Shown piece after piece: positions 25,028 through 34,043 of a stretch of 64,000 nucleotides of DNA. The translations under genes and the position numbers were made by a program. Under the pieces are notes generated by a model. That model had not been told where the DNA came from, did not search any database, and worked only from the letters and a program-made list of their open reading frames with translations. Source of the stretch: Leclercia adecarboxylata (GTDB lineage: Bacteria > Pseudomonadota > Gammaproteobacteria > Enterobacterales > Enterobacteriaceae); the NCBI RefSeq assembly GCF_006874705.1, contig NZ_CP035382.1:124001-188000 (forward strand). The letters run 5' to 3'. Within the stretch, counting starts at the first letter, position 1, and every line of letters starts with the position of its first letter.

Positions 25028-26794
25028 ATGCAAACCACATCCCCGCTCTCTGCCCTGCGCCAGTGGCTGGAAACCCAGGCGCTGGATGGCATTATCGTTC
25101 CGCGTACCGATGCCTTTCAGAGCGAATATTGCCACCCGCATGACGATGTTCTCGCCTGGCTGACCGGCTTTGACGGCTCGGCGGGCCACGCCCTGATCCT
25201 GCGCGATCGCGCCCTGCTGTTTGTCGATGGACGCTATCAGGTACAGGCCCGCGAACAGGTGGATCTGGCTAAGATTGAGATCCTGCATCTGCACAACGAT
25301 CCGCTCGCGGAGTGGCTGGATCGACATGTTGAAGCAGGCTCCCGTATTGCCTTTGAAGCGCTGCTGATGACCAATGCCCAGTATGAGGCGCTGAACGCCA
25401 GCCATTGCGAATTGATTGCCCTGAATGATTCGCCGTTCGACAGTTTGTGGCAGGATCGCCCGGCCCCGCCCGTCGGCGCGATCCGCGAGATGCCGGTGGA
25501 AATCAGCGGCGAGAGCAGCGCTGACAAGCGCCAGCGCGTCGCCGCCATTCTCGCCGGGCAGAATGCTGATTATCTGGCCATCACCCAGCCGGACAACATT
25601 GCCTGGCTGCTGAACGTGCGCGGCAGCGATATTCCGACCAGTCCGGTGCCTAACTCGTTTGCCCTGCTGAGCCGCGAGGGCGCGGTGGAGTGGTTTGTCA
25701 TCCCGGGGAAAACTCAGGGTCTGTCAGCATCGCTGCTGGAGAGCCTGGTGCTGGCTCCTGAAGCCGATTTTCTGCCGTGCAGCCAGCTGCTGTGTGCGGG
25801 GAAACGCGTGATGGTGGACGCCGATTCAGCGCCTGTCGCCCTGCGCTTTGCCGTTGAGCCGAAGGGGGAGATCGTCTGGCACGCCGACCCGATCACCGCT
25901 ATGAAAGCCCATAAAAACCCGACCGAGCTGGCGGGCTACCGCGACAGCCATCAGCAGGACGGCGTGGCGTGGGTCAACTTCCTGGCCTGGCTGGCGCACG
26001 AGGTGCCCCGCCGTGAAGCCGCGGGCAATCCCCTTACGGAGCTGGAAGCGCAGGCCCAGCAGCTGGCATTCCGCCAGCAGAGACCAGGCTTTATCGAGCA
26101 GAGTTTTGCCACCATTTCCGCCTCGGCCAGCAATGCGGCGATGTGTCATTACCACTCCAGCGAGCAGACCAATGCCGCCATTACCCGCGACCACTTTTAT
26201 CTGAACGATTCCGGCGGCCAGTACCATAACGGCACCACCGATGCCACGCGTACGCTGGCCTTCGGCCCGCTGAGCGCCCAGTGTCGTCTGCACTACACCG
26301 CGGTGCTGAAAGGCTTTTTATCGCTCATCTCCCTGCAGTTCCCGTCCGGGACCTGCGGACATCAGATAGATGCGTTCGCACGGCGTGGGCTGTGGGAGCT
26401 GGGGCTCGATTTTGATCATGGCACCGGACACGGCGTAGGCCATCAGCTGCTGATCCATGAGAATCCACAGCGTATTGCGAAGAAGGTCAATCCGTGGCCG
26501 CTGGTGGCAGGCAATATCATCACCATCGAGCCGGGCTATTATCTGGCCGATGCGTATGGGATCCGCATTGAAAATCAGGTGGAGATTGTGGAGAGCCTGC
26601 CGGGCTTCTGCCGCTTCGCGTCCCTGACGCTGGCGCCGATTGACCTGAGCCAGGTGGAGCTGCATCTGCTGAGCGAAAAAGAGATCCAGTGGCTGGATGC
26701 GTATCACCAGCAGGTACGCGAGACGCTCTCGCCGCACGTTAACAGCGATGCGCTACCGTGGCTGGTTGCGGCGACGGCACCGGTACAGAGGTAG
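25028..26794 (+). CDS. Aminopeptidase P family protein (Xaa-Pro aminopeptidase, M24B)
   Basis: A 588-residue cytoplasmic dinuclear metallopeptidase expected to remove the N-terminal residue from peptides with proline second. Two creatinase-like N-terminal domains (~1-130 and ~165-300) precede the pita-bread catalytic domain. Metal ligands are evident: D in YLNDSGGQY, D in GTTDATRT, H in GTGHGVGHQL, E in ITIEPGYYL and E in IRIENQVEI. Length fits the eukaryote-like APP1 group, not E. coli PepP (~440). It lies 18 bases downstream of amn, where K-12, as I recall, has yeeN. Common in Klebsiella/Enterobacter relatives; specificity not proven. Confidence 0.88.
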   Translation: MQTTSPLSALRQWLETQALDGIIVPRTDAFQSEYCHPHDDVLAWLTGFDGSAGHALILRDRALLFVDGRYQVQAREQVDLAKIEILHLHNDPLAEWLDRHVEAGSRIAFEALLMTNAQYEALNASHCELIALNDSPFDSLWQDRPAPPVGAIREMPVEISGESSADKRQRVAAILAGQNADYLAITQPDNIAWLLNVRGSDIPTSPVPNSFALLSREGAVEWFVIPGKTQGLSASLLESLVLAPEADFLPCSQLLCAGKRVMVDADSAPVALRFAVEPKGEIVWHADPITAMKAHKNPTELAGYRDSHQQDGVAWVNFLAWLAHEVPRREAAGNPLTELEAQAQQLAFRQQRPGFIEQSFATISASASNAAMCHYHSSEQTNAAITRDHFYLNDSGGQYHNGTTDATRTLAFGPLSAQCRLHYTAVLKGFLSLISLQFPSGTCGHQIDAFARRGLWELGLDFDHGTGHGVGHQLLIHENPQRIAKKVNPWPLVAGNIITIEPGYYLADAYGIRIENQVEIVESLPGFCRFASLTLAPIDLSQVELHLLSEKEIQWLDAYHQQVRETLSPHVNSDALPWLVAATAPVQR

Positions 26795-26803
26795 TCTGGC
26801 TGA

Positions 26804-26828
26804 CGCCCTCACCCACCGGGTGAGGGCG
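26804..26828. repeat. Hairpin after the aminopeptidase gene
   Basis: An 11-bp perfect stem CGCCCTCACCC-acc-GGGTGAGGGCG lies ten bases past the stop codon. There is no T-run, so it may protect the mRNA 3' end while the hairpin at 26842-26877 ends transcription. Confidence 0.6.
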
Positions 26829-26841
26829 AACCTGCAAAAGC

Positions 26842-26877
26842 AAGAAGCCCGCTTAAGTTTCCTTAAGCGGGCTTCTT
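26842..26877. terminator. Bidirectional terminator between the aminopeptidase gene and tRNA-Asn copy 3
   Basis: A 16-bp stem AAGAAGCCCGCTTAAG-tttc-CTTAAGCGGGCTTCTT serves the minus-strand tRNA and can also end transcripts coming from amn. Confidence 0.8.
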
Positions 26878-26882
26878 AAATA

Positions 26883-26958
26883 TGGCTCCTCTGACTGGAC
26901 TCGAACCAGTGACATACGGATTAACAGTCCGCCGTTCTACCGACTGAACTACAGAGGA
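26883..26958 (-). tRNA. tRNA-Asn(GUU), copy 3
   Basis: The same 76-base tRNA-Asn on the minus strand, anticodon GTT, encoded CCA. Its promoter (TTGACA at 27005-27000, 17-base spacer, TAATAT at 26982-26977) lies between it and yeeO. Confidence 0.97.
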
Positions 26959-26976
26959 ATCGTGTGAACGGGGCGA

Positions 26977-27005
26977 ATATTAGCGATGCCACCTGGCGTT
27001 GTCAA
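26977..27005 (-). promoter_or_regulatory. Sigma-70 promoter of tRNA-Asn copy 3
   Basis: Minus-strand TTGACA, 17 bases, TAATAT; the same arrangement as copy 2. Confidence 0.85.
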
Positions 27006-27038
27006 AGGCAGAATGCAGATTTTGCATCGTTTGCCGAT

Positions 27039-28547
27039 TTATTCCCCACTTTGCGCATTTGCTACCCGTTTTGAGGCTACAACCGCCACATTGTCACGCT
27101 GCGGTCGTGGGTATTTCTTCAGCCAGCGGCCGCTGACCATTCGCCAGTAGAACAGCGCTCCGCGTACCGCCCAGTCGAGGAACATCCCCAGCCAGACCCC
27201 GACGACGCCCATCCCCAGCATGATCCCCAGGGTGTAACCCGCCACAACGCGGCAGCCCCACATCCCAAGCATCGAGACCCACATCGCAAAGCGGGCATCG
27301 CGCGCCCCTTTCAGCCCGGCAGGCAATACCCACGAGGCGGCCCAGATCGGCATAAAGGCGGCGTTCAGCCAGATGAGGATCACTACCACATCCTTAACGT
27401 CCTGCTCATGGGTGTAGAACGAGGCCATCAGGCTGGCGAACGGCGCGGTTCCCCACGCAATGGCGGTCAGGCCGATGGTCGAGAGCCAGAAGACGTGGCG
27501 CAGCTGACGCTCCGCCTGGCCGATCTGGCCTTTACCGAGCCGTTTACCGGTGATAATGGTGGAGGCCGAGCCGAGGGCGTTGCCCGGCAGGTTGATCAGT
27601 GCCGCGATGGAGAAGGCGATAAAGTTACCGGCAATCACGTCGGTACCCATTCCTGCTACGAACATCTGGGTCAGCAGTTTGCCGCCGTTAAACAGCACAG
27701 ATTCAATGCTGGCAGGCACGCCGATGCCCATCACTTCCCAGATAATGGCGAAGTTGAGCGGTTTGAAATAGCTCTTAATGCTGATGCGCAGCGACGGGTT
27801 AAAACCGACCGCCAGCACTACGATGATGGCGATGGCACCGATATAGCGCGAGATTGTCAGCCCCAGACCCGCCCCGACAAAGCCGAGCCCGTCCCAGGAG
27901 AAGAGGCCGTAAATCAGCACGCTGCTGATGATAATGTTCAGGATGTTCATCCCGCCGTTAATCAGCAGCGGAATTTTGGTGTTCCCCGCTCCGCGCAGTG
28001 CCCCGCTGCCAATCAGCGCAATTGCCGCGGCCGGATAGCTCAACACCGTCATCTCGAGATACGACAGCGCCAGCGCTTTCACCTCGCCGGTGGCCTCGCC
28101 AGCCACCACGTTGATGATCTCTTCACCGAAATAGTGGATCACCGCCGCCAGCACAATGGAGAACAGGGTCATGATCACCAGCGACTGCCTGGCAGCAGCC
28201 CTCGCCCGTCGTGGATCGCGTTTCCCCAGGCTAAAGGCCACCACCACCGTGGTTCCGAGATCGATCGCCGCAAAGAATGAAATGATCACCATGTTAAAGC
28301 TGTCGGCCAGCCCAACCCCCGCCATCGCCTCTTTGCCGAGCCAGCTGACAAGGAAGGTGCTAAGCACCCCCATCAGCAGGACACAGGTGTTTTCCAGGAA
28401 GATAGGCACGGCAAGGGGGGTGATTTCGCGCCAGAAGAGAACCTTGTAGCTCTTACGTTTGGTATACCAGGGCGTGCGCATCACGGCCTGGCGTAAAGCG
28501 GAGGTGACGTTCAAAATGGACCTTAGCGAGAAAAGTTGAAACTCCAT
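27039..28547 (-). CDS. yeeO: MATE-family exporter YeeO
   Basis: An inner membrane MATE (multidrug and toxic compound extrusion) protein of about 502 residues; E. coli YeeO exports flavins and dipeptides. Twelve hydrophobic helices begin with TPLAVPIFLENTCVLLMGVL. Strong matches to YeeO include MAGVGLADSFNMVI, LIGSGALRGAGNTKIPLLI and FIAFSIAALINLPGNALGSA. The start is uncertain: I use the ATG of MEFQLFSL at 28547; a TTG at 28595 would add 16 residues and the homology reaches that far, but neither has a good ribosome site. It lies between two tRNA-Asn genes, as yeeO does between asnW and asnU in K-12. Confidence 0.9.
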   Translation of the reverse strand: MEFQLFSLRSILNVTSALRQAVMRTPWYTKRKSYKVLFWREITPLAVPIFLENTCVLLMGVLSTFLVSWLGKEAMAGVGLADSFNMVIISFFAAIDLGTTVVVAFSLGKRDPRRARAAARQSLVIMTLFSIVLAAVIHYFGEEIINVVAGEATGEVKALALSYLEMTVLSYPAAAIALIGSGALRGAGNTKIPLLINGGMNILNIIISSVLIYGLFSWDGLGFVGAGLGLTISRYIGAIAIIVVLAVGFNPSLRISIKSYFKPLNFAIIWEVMGIGVPASIESVLFNGGKLLTQMFVAGMGTDVIAGNFIAFSIAALINLPGNALGSASTIITGKRLGKGQIGQAERQLRHVFWLSTIGLTAIAWGTAPFASLMASFYTHEQDVKDVVVILIWLNAAFMPIWAASWVLPAGLKGARDARFAMWVSMLGMWGCRVVAGYTLGIMLGMGVVGVWLGMFLDWAVRGALFYWRMVSGRWLKKYPRPQRDNVAVVASKRVANAQSGE

Positions 28548-28708
28548 TTCAAATGATGAGGGAGAAATGCAGATCCTGCAAAGTATTTCCCACAAAAATA
28601 TGTTGGTAATTACGTCAAACTGACGACGGAATCAGCAGTTGATCGAAATCAGGTAAGATCAGGTTTGACAAAAGTTTTTTCGCCGCTAAGATAACGCTCC
28701 ACAACGAT

Positions 28709-28784
28709 TCCTCTGTAGTTCAGTCGGTAGAACGGCGGACTGTTAATCCGTATGTCACTGGTTCGAGTCCAGTCAGAGGAGCCA
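28709..28784 (+). tRNA. tRNA-Asn(GUU), copy 4
   Basis: Fourth copy of the same tRNA, anticodon GTT, encoded CCA. Its flanks differ from the other three: the promoter looks weaker (TTGACA, ~16 bases, TAAGAT) and the terminator is different. Confidence 0.97.
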
Positions 28785-28792
28785 CATTTAAG

Positions 28793-28820
28793 AAGCCTGC
28801 TTTCGAGCAGGCTTTTTGCT
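28793..28820 (+). terminator. Terminator of tRNA-Asn copy 4
   Basis: The stem AAGCCTGC-tttcga-GCAGGCTT followed by TTTGCTTTT. Confidence 0.8.
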
Positions 28821-28844
28821 TTTCCGGGTTCGGCAAACCGCGGA

Positions 28845-28877
28845 CAAAAAAAAGCCCCCCGACAGGTCGGAGGGCTT
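28845..28877 (-). terminator. Terminator of tmaR (yeeX)
   Basis: Minus-strand stem AAGCCCTCCGAC/GTCGGGGGGCTT followed by a run of eight T, just after the tmaR stop codon. Confidence 0.85.
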
Positions 28878-28894
28878 AGTTTGTTCAGCGACGC

Positions 28895-29230
28895 TTATTC
28901 GCCTTTGGCTTCAGCGTGCTTCATCTCGCCCATGACTTTCAGCTTTTTCGAGATTTCACGACGCTCTTTAGAGATCTCAGCATTTTTGATGATGTAGTCG
29001 TCTACGCGATCTTCGTAGTCGCTTTTCATGCTGGCGATAATGCCCTGGATAGCTTCAACGCTCATGCCTGGTTTGATGTAATCGCTCAGGTTGTCCAGCA
29101 GCAGAACACGCTTCTGGTTGTCACGGATCTTTTTCTCAACGTCCTGGATTTCACGTTGCAGTTTGTTCTTGCGGCGGAACAGGCGGACGAATTCCAGAAC
29201 ATCCTGGAAAGAAGGCTTGGTAGTTTCCAT
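28895..29230 (-). CDS. tmaR: TmaR (YeeX), polar localiser of PTS enzyme I
   Basis: A 111-residue, highly charged, helical coiled-coil protein (DUF496), the same length as E. coli YeeX. YeeX was renamed TmaR because its phosphorylated form gathers PTS enzyme I at the cell pole and so limits sugar uptake. The sequence is almost all heptad-like ([40 protein letters not shown]) and includes several conserved tyrosines, e.g. in DYEDRVDDY. It is a single gene with a terminator, between tRNA-Asn copy 4 and yeeA. Confidence 0.93.
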   Translation of the reverse strand: METTKPSFQDVLEFVRLFRRKNKLQREIQDVEKKIRDNQKRVLLLDNLSDYIKPGMSVEAIQGIIASMKSDYEDRVDDYIIKNAEISKERREISKKLKVMGEMKHAEAKGE

Positions 29231-29397
29231 TTTTACACCCCTGATAATGTGAGATTCGGATTCGTTTAAACAACCGCGATGCCGTTAACCTTACTGACAG
29301 CGATTGCTGATGACAATAATTTTTCCTTTGTCCCTATCATAACCTCAATTTCTGCTGAATCGAAGCAGCAGGCAACACAACCACGCATAGCCGCTTT

Positions 29398-30456
29398 TTA
29401 TTTGCGCAATGCCCGGCAGATAAGATGTGACAACAGTTCCAGCTGACGCGCAAGCTCCATGCTCAACCATACATAGCCGTGAATGGGCGTTTCCGCCACG
29501 TTTTCACTGGACTGATCCTTGATCAGCTGGCGCAGCTCGGCAACGATTTCGTTCAGCCGCTCGGTATTGGCCAGAATCGGCTGCGGATTACCTTCGTAGA
29601 GCGCATGAGCGATGGTGAGCAGCGTCTGCTGCGTCATCTGCTGCGTCTCTTTTAAGGTCCGGGCATTCAGCATCACAAAATGGCTGGCCCGGGAGGCCCA
29701 GTGGGCGTTGATTTGCAGCTCCAGCATGCAGACCAGGTTGCGGCTGACGGTCTGGATAGCTTCGAAAATGGATTTCTGGATATGGGTTTCTTTGCTGGCA
29801 GGAGTAATCAGTCCGCGCATTTTGACCACGTCGTTGAGGATGGATTGCAGATGTTTTTCCAGCCGCGGACGTTCCACCAGGTTTGGGGAAAAGCCCGCCT
29901 GATAGACCCGATTGAAGGCGGTGACATAGTTCGCCATCTGGATACGCCAGTGCAGGAACGCCCGCTGCGGCCAGATACCGGTAAACAGCATCGCCAGCAG
30001 GGAACCGAGGATCACGTCGCCGCTTCGCCACAGGGCGGTATGCATATCCCCGGTGGGCGCGCCTATTACCACCGCAAGGGTGATCCCGATAAGCAACGAC
30101 TGATAGGGCCGCTTACCCAGCGCCAGCCAGCCGCAGAGGAACATCGCCGCCGCGCACCACAGCAGCATCAGCGGCAGAGAGATTAGCTCCAGCTTCAGGG
30201 CAATCAACCCCAGTGCCGAACCCAGAATGGTGCCGCCAATGCGCTCAAACGCGCGCGGCACCACGTTGCCCCAGAAGGAGATGGGCCCCATGATGACCAC
30301 CAGGGTAATCAGCGGCCATGTCCCTTCCGGCACGTCCAGCAGACGCACCAGTAAAAAGGTAAGGACAAACGCCAGCGCGATACGGCACCCGTGTACGGTG
30401 CGGTAATGGCGATACAGTCGAATTTCAAAAGGCGTCAGAGTTTTGTCGGGGCGCAC
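29398..30456 (-). CDS. yeeA: Inner membrane FUSC-family protein YeeA
   Basis: A 352-residue membrane protein of the FUSC/aromatic-acid exporter-like group, exactly the length of E. coli YeeA. The N-terminal half holds about six helices (IALAFVLTFLLVRLL; WPLITLVVIMGPISFW; VVPRAFERIGGTILGSALGL; ADVILGSLLAMLF-type) and the C-terminal ~180 residues are soluble and helical. The start is GTG (GTGCGCCCCGAC), with no competing ATG. Transport substrate is unknown. It lies between tmaR and sbmC, in the E. coli order. Confidence 0.92.
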   Translation of the reverse strand: MRPDKTLTPFEIRLYRHYRTVHGCRIALAFVLTFLLVRLLDVPEGTWPLITLVVIMGPISFWGNVVPRAFERIGGTILGSALGLIALKLELISLPLMLLWCAAAMFLCGWLALGKRPYQSLLIGITLAVVIGAPTGDMHTALWRSGDVILGSLLAMLFTGIWPQRAFLHWRIQMANYVTAFNRVYQAGFSPNLVERPRLEKHLQSILNDVVKMRGLITPASKETHIQKSIFEAIQTVSRNLVCMLELQINAHWASRASHFVMLNARTLKETQQMTQQTLLTIAHALYEGNPQPILANTERLNEIVAELRQLIKDQSSENVAETPIHGYVWLSMELARQLELLSHLICRALRK

Positions 30457-30558
30457 ACGCTCTCCAGCATTACGGCAAACCCTGATTGTACTGCGTTTTC
30501 TGCCGGAGTGGTGGCACCCGGCAGAAAAACCCTGTGAAGACTGAGCATACCTGCAGCG

Positions 30559-31032
30559 TTACGCGACCCGGTTTTGTACCGGAATAAACATCTCGATATC
30601 CCAGTAGCCGTCGGCGTTACCGTCGTTCAGGTAACGTTCGAAGCAGGGTTTCGGTGCGATCTGGTAATCGCCATCTTCAAGCAGGCTGTCGAAAAACAGG
30701 TTCCAGGGGGTGGCGAAGTCATAATTCTCAACGCGGGCGGTGGCTACCGCGTACTCGCCTTCGGCCACTTCAGTGAGGATCACCCCTTCACTGTTGGTGG
30801 GGATGACAAAATCGTCCGGCACGGTGACCACCGTGTCGCAGCGTAACTTTTCAGCGGGCACTTCATCCGGATTATCATAGTAGACGGCCACCCACTCCAG
30901 CGGCTGAATATGCTTGCCGTCTACCCACATCACCAGCTGCTCAAAACCCTGCTTAACCGTTTGCTCCCAGGGGCCAACCATATGAAAACCGGCGATTTTG
31001 CGTTTATTCTGGTGCTTGATGCTGTAGTCCAT
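30559..31032 (-). CDS. sbmC: DNA gyrase inhibitor SbmC (GyrI)
   Basis: A 157-residue SOS-induced protein that binds gyrase and protects cells from microcin B17, CcdB and quinolone-type damage. It starts [20 protein letters not shown] and has the GyrI-like ligand-binding fold ([37 protein letters not shown]). The ATG follows GGAGGCAGC. A LexA-type box lies about 17-36 bases upstream, in line with SOS control in E. coli. Neighbours yeeA and dacD are as in E. coli. Confidence 0.93.
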   Translation of the reverse strand: MDYSIKHQNKRKIAGFHMVGPWEQTVKQGFEQLVMWVDGKHIQPLEWVAVYYDNPDEVPAEKLRCDTVVTVPDDFVIPTNSEGVILTEVAEGEYAVATARVENYDFATPWNLFFDSLLEDGDYQIAPKPCFERYLNDGNADGYWDIEMFIPVQNRVA

Positions 31033-31048
31033 GCTGCCTCCGATTGTT

Positions 31049-31068
31049 TACTGTATATACATACACTG
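31049..31068 (-). promoter_or_regulatory. LexA box upstream of sbmC
   Basis: TACTGTATATACATACACTG matches the SOS box TACTGTATATATATACAGTA except that the distal half-site reads ACAC in place of ACAG. It is directly upstream of the sbmC ribosome site, where SOS control is known in E. coli. Confidence 0.75.
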
Positions 31069-31153
31069 TAATGCAGAGAAAAGCGGTTTAACAATGATGA
31101 TCTGTCTATTATGCGAGCAGGCTCGCACAGTCGCCAGCCTGCTCATCCTGCCG

Positions 31154-32320
31154 TCAGGCTTTGTGGTGCAGATAGTCGCTCAGGCGTGAGAACATCCCAC
31201 CTTTACCCACCCCTTCCAGGGTCACCAGCGGCCAGTGGGCGACTACTTTATCGCGATCGTACAGCTCGATCTCCCCGACCCGCTGATGCGCGGCAATTGG
31301 CGCTTCCAGCTCTTTTTTATCCAGCACATATTTGGCTTTAATGTTCGGCAGCTCCGCCTTCGGCAGCGCCAGCCAGAAGTCCTGATCGGTGCCCAGCGAA
31401 ATCTGCTCTTTATCGCCGTACCAGATACGCTCGATGCCTACCTGCTTACCGTTACGCAGGATCTGCACGGTATCGAAGTTCTGCTGTCCCCAGTGCAGGA
31501 GCTTGCGCGCCTGATCCTCACGACCTTTTGGACTCTCGGCCCCCATAATGACGGCAATCAGGCGGCGCTGACCGTCCACGGCAGAGGCGATCAGATTAAA
31601 GCCGGCACCGGATGTGTGCCCGGTTTTCAGGCCATCAACGCTGAGGGACTTATCCCACAGCAGGCCGTTACGGTTCTGCTGGGTGATGCCGTTCCAGGTC
31701 AGGCTCTTCTCGCTATACATGTGATAAAACGCCGGCTCACCGTGAATGATGGCACGGGAAAGCACCGCCAGGTCGTACGCCGAGCTGTGCTGGCCCGGGG
31801 CGTCCAGACCGTGAACCGTTTCAAAATGGGTATCGCGCAGATTCAGCTTTTTAACGTAGTCGTTCATCATGGTGACAAACTGAGGCTGTCCGCCCGCCAC
31901 GTAATCGGCCAGCGCCACGCAGGCGTCGTTGCCGGAGTCGACAATCAAACCGCGGCTAAGATCGCGCACCGACACCTGCTCGCCCGCCTTCAGGAACATC
32001 AGCGAGGAGCCGTTAAACACCGGATTGCCTTTGGCCCAGGCATCCTGTCCAACCGTGACCATATCGTCCGGGGTGATGCGATGGCTGTCAATGGCGCGAT
32101 CCACCACGTAGCCGGTCATGAGCTTGGTCAGGCTGGCCGGATTACGCTGCTGATGTTCGTTGCCCGCCGTTAAAATCTGCCCCGTCGTATAATCCATCAG
32201 CACCCAGGAGCCTGCCTGGATGGCTGGCGGCTGCGGCGCATAATTAATCGGATCGGCAGCCAGCGCGGAAGAAATGCTCAAAGTGAGTAAAGAAACAGCA
32301 ATAAACAGACGGCGTTTCAA
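31154..32320 (-). CDS. dacD: D-alanyl-D-alanine carboxypeptidase DacD (PBP6b)
   Basis: A 388-residue class-C low-molecular-weight penicillin-binding protein that trims the terminal D-alanine of peptidoglycan pentapeptides. A signal peptide ends at SSALA. The active-site motifs are S63-L-T-K66 (NPASLTKLMTGY), SGN (LIVDSGNDACVAL) and KTG (VDGLKTGHTSGAG). After the catalytic domain come the beta-rich domain and a C-terminal amphipathic anchor (GGMFSRLSDYLHHKA) that docks on the inner membrane. Length equals E. coli DacD. It is divergent from sbcB. Confidence 0.95.
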   Translation of the reverse strand: MKRRLFIAVSLLTLSISSALAADPINYAPQPPAIQAGSWVLMDYTTGQILTAGNEHQQRNPASLTKLMTGYVVDRAIDSHRITPDDMVTVGQDAWAKGNPVFNGSSLMFLKAGEQVSVRDLSRGLIVDSGNDACVALADYVAGGQPQFVTMMNDYVKKLNLRDTHFETVHGLDAPGQHSSAYDLAVLSRAIIHGEPAFYHMYSEKSLTWNGITQQNRNGLLWDKSLSVDGLKTGHTSGAGFNLIASAVDGQRRLIAVIMGAESPKGREDQARKLLHWGQQNFDTVQILRNGKQVGIERIWYGDKEQISLGTDQDFWLALPKAELPNIKAKYVLDKKELEAPIAAHQRVGEIELYDRDKVVAHWPLVTLEGVGKGGMFSRLSDYLHHKA

Positions 32321-32530
32321 CGGTATATCCTCAGGTCATTTAAAATCGTTGCCCTTTTTACGGAAGTTTTCCGCTGGATACCTGGAATAATTGCAAAAAA
32401 ATGTGACAGCACGCAGGTTTTTCCCGGACGATGCCTCGCAAATTTGCAGGCTGAGGGCGCTTTTCCTTCGGCGTGCCAGGCCGGATGGTTTACCATAGTG
32501 GTGTCACTCATAAACAGGATGGTATTACTG

Positions 32531-33955
32531 GTGTCTGACTCCGCCGCGCTGCCTACATTTTTATTCCACGATTACGAAACCTTTGGCACCTGCCCCTCGC
32601 TGGATCGCCCTGCTCAGTTTGCCGCGATCCGCACCGATGCCGATTTCAATATCATCGGCGAGCCGGAGGTGTTCTTTTGCAAACCCGCAGATGACTATCT
32701 GCCCCAGCCCGGTGCGGTGATGGTCACCGGCATTACGCCGCAGGAAGCCCGGGAGAAAGGGGTGAATGAAGCGGAGTTTGCCCGTCGCATTCACGACCTG
32801 TTTACCGTGCCCAACACCTGCGTGGTGGGCTACAACAACGTGCGCTTCGATGACGAAGTGACCCGGCATATTTTTTACCGCAACTTCTACGATCCCTATG
32901 CCTGGAGCTGGCAAAATAAGAACTCACGCTGGGATCTGTTGGACGTGATGCGCGCCTGCTATGCCCTGCGCCCGGAGGGGATCATCTGGCCTGATAATGA
33001 AGACGGGCTACCCAGCTTCCGCCTGGAACATCTGACCCGCGCGAACGGCATTGAACACAGCAACGCCCATGACGCGATGGCGGATGTCTACGCCACGATC
33101 GCCATGGCGAAGCTGGTGAAGACCCGGCAGCCGAAGCTGTTTGAGTACCTGCTCAGCCATCGCAGTAAACAGAAACTCACCACCCTGATAGACGTGCCGC
33201 AGATGAAGCCGCTGATGCACATCTCCGGGATGTTTGGCGCCTGGCGCGGGAATACCAGCTGGGTGGCCCCGCTGGCCTGGCACCCGGAAAACCGCAACGC
33301 GGTGATTATGGTGGATTTGGCCGGGGATATTACCCCCCTGCTGACGCTTGAAAGCGACGCCCTGCGCGAGCGGCTGTACACGCCGAAAGAGGCGCTGGGC
33401 GACGATGCTGCCGTGCCGGTGAAGCTGGTGCATATTAACAAGTGCCCGGTATTGGCCCCCGCCAATACCCTGCGTCCGGAAGATGCCGAACGGCTGGGTA
33501 TCGACCGTCAGCACTGCCTGGACAACCTGAAACGGCTGCGTGAGAACCCGCAGGTGCGCGAAAAGGTGGTGGCGATTTTTGCCGAGGCGGAGCCGTTTGT
33601 CCCGTCAGAGAACGTTGATGCCCAGCTCTATAACGGCTTTTTCAGCGATGCTGACCGCTCTGCCATGAATATCGTTTTGCAGACCGATCCCCGTAACCTG
33701 CCCGCACTGGATATCACCTTTGCCGACCAGCGCATCAACAAGCTGATCTTTAACTACCGGGCGCGTAATTTCCCCGGCACGCTGGATGAGGCCGAGCAGG
33801 AACGGTGGTTGCAGCATCGCCGCAATGTGTTTACGCCGGAGTATTTGCAGGCTTACGCCCAGGAGCTGGAGATGCTCTACGGCGAGTATGAAGGCAATGC
33901 TGAAAAGCAGGCGCTGTTGAAGGCGCTGTATCAGTATGCGCAGGAGATTGTGTAA
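32531..33955 (+). CDS. sbcB: Exodeoxyribonuclease I SbcB
   Basis: A 3'-5' exonuclease that degrades single-stranded DNA and acts in mismatch repair and recombination. The DnaQ-like exonuclease domain shows the DEDD motifs: FLFHDYETFG, GYNNVRFDDEV, and the H-x-A-x-x-D of SNAHDAMADVYA. The SH3-like and helical domains follow (HISGMFGAWRGNTSWVAPLA; VHINKCPVLAPANTLRPEDA). I place the start at the GTG at 32531, which aligns with the second methionine of the E. coli protein and gives 474 residues; ATG at 32519 is an alternative. K-12 has yeeD-yeeE after sbcB, as I recall; here plaP follows directly. Confidence 0.93.
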   Translation: MSDSAALPTFLFHDYETFGTCPSLDRPAQFAAIRTDADFNIIGEPEVFFCKPADDYLPQPGAVMVTGITPQEAREKGVNEAEFARRIHDLFTVPNTCVVGYNNVRFDDEVTRHIFYRNFYDPYAWSWQNKNSRWDLLDVMRACYALRPEGIIWPDNEDGLPSFRLEHLTRANGIEHSNAHDAMADVYATIAMAKLVKTRQPKLFEYLLSHRSKQKLTTLIDVPQMKPLMHISGMFGAWRGNTSWVAPLAWHPENRNAVIMVDLAGDITPLLTLESDALRERLYTPKEALGDDAAVPVKLVHINKCPVLAPANTLRPEDAERLGIDRQHCLDNLKRLRENPQVREKVVAIFAEAEPFVPSENVDAQLYNGFFSDADRSAMNIVLQTDPRNLPALDITFADQRINKLIFNYRARNFPGTLDEAEQERWLQHRRNVFTPEYLQAYAQELEMLYGEYEGNAEKQALLKALYQYAQEIV

Positions 33956-33966
33956 GCGCAGGATAT

Positions 33967-34001
33967 AAAAAAACCGGAGGCGATGTTCTCCGGTTTTTTT
34001 T
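33967..34001. terminator. Bidirectional terminator between sbcB and plaP
   Basis: AACCGGAG-gcgatgtt-CTCCGGTT is flanked by A-rich and T-rich runs on both sides, so it can serve the two convergent genes. Confidence 0.88.
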
Positions 34002-34043
34002 GCTTTGCCCGGCGGCGCTACGCTTGCCGGGCCTGGAGGTTTG

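Larger units (their letters stand above)
26842..26985 (-). repeat. tRNA-Asn repeat unit, reverse arm of an inverted pair
   Basis: The reverse copy of 14292-14436: -10 region, leader, tRNA-Asn and terminator. Recombination between the two arms would invert the 12.4 kb between them, which carries the island, erfK, shiA, amn and the aminopeptidase gene. Confidence 0.9.

Noticed and set aside
14292..26985. A composite transposon bounded by inverted repeats
   Set aside because: The repeats are complete tRNA-Asn genes with their promoters and terminators, and no transposase is present; they are ordinary multicopy tRNA genes.
11166..28784. CRISPR-like repeats from the recurring tRNA-Asn sequence
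   Set aside because: Copies are kilobases apart, in two orientations, and fold as tRNA; no short regularly spaced repeats exist in the window.
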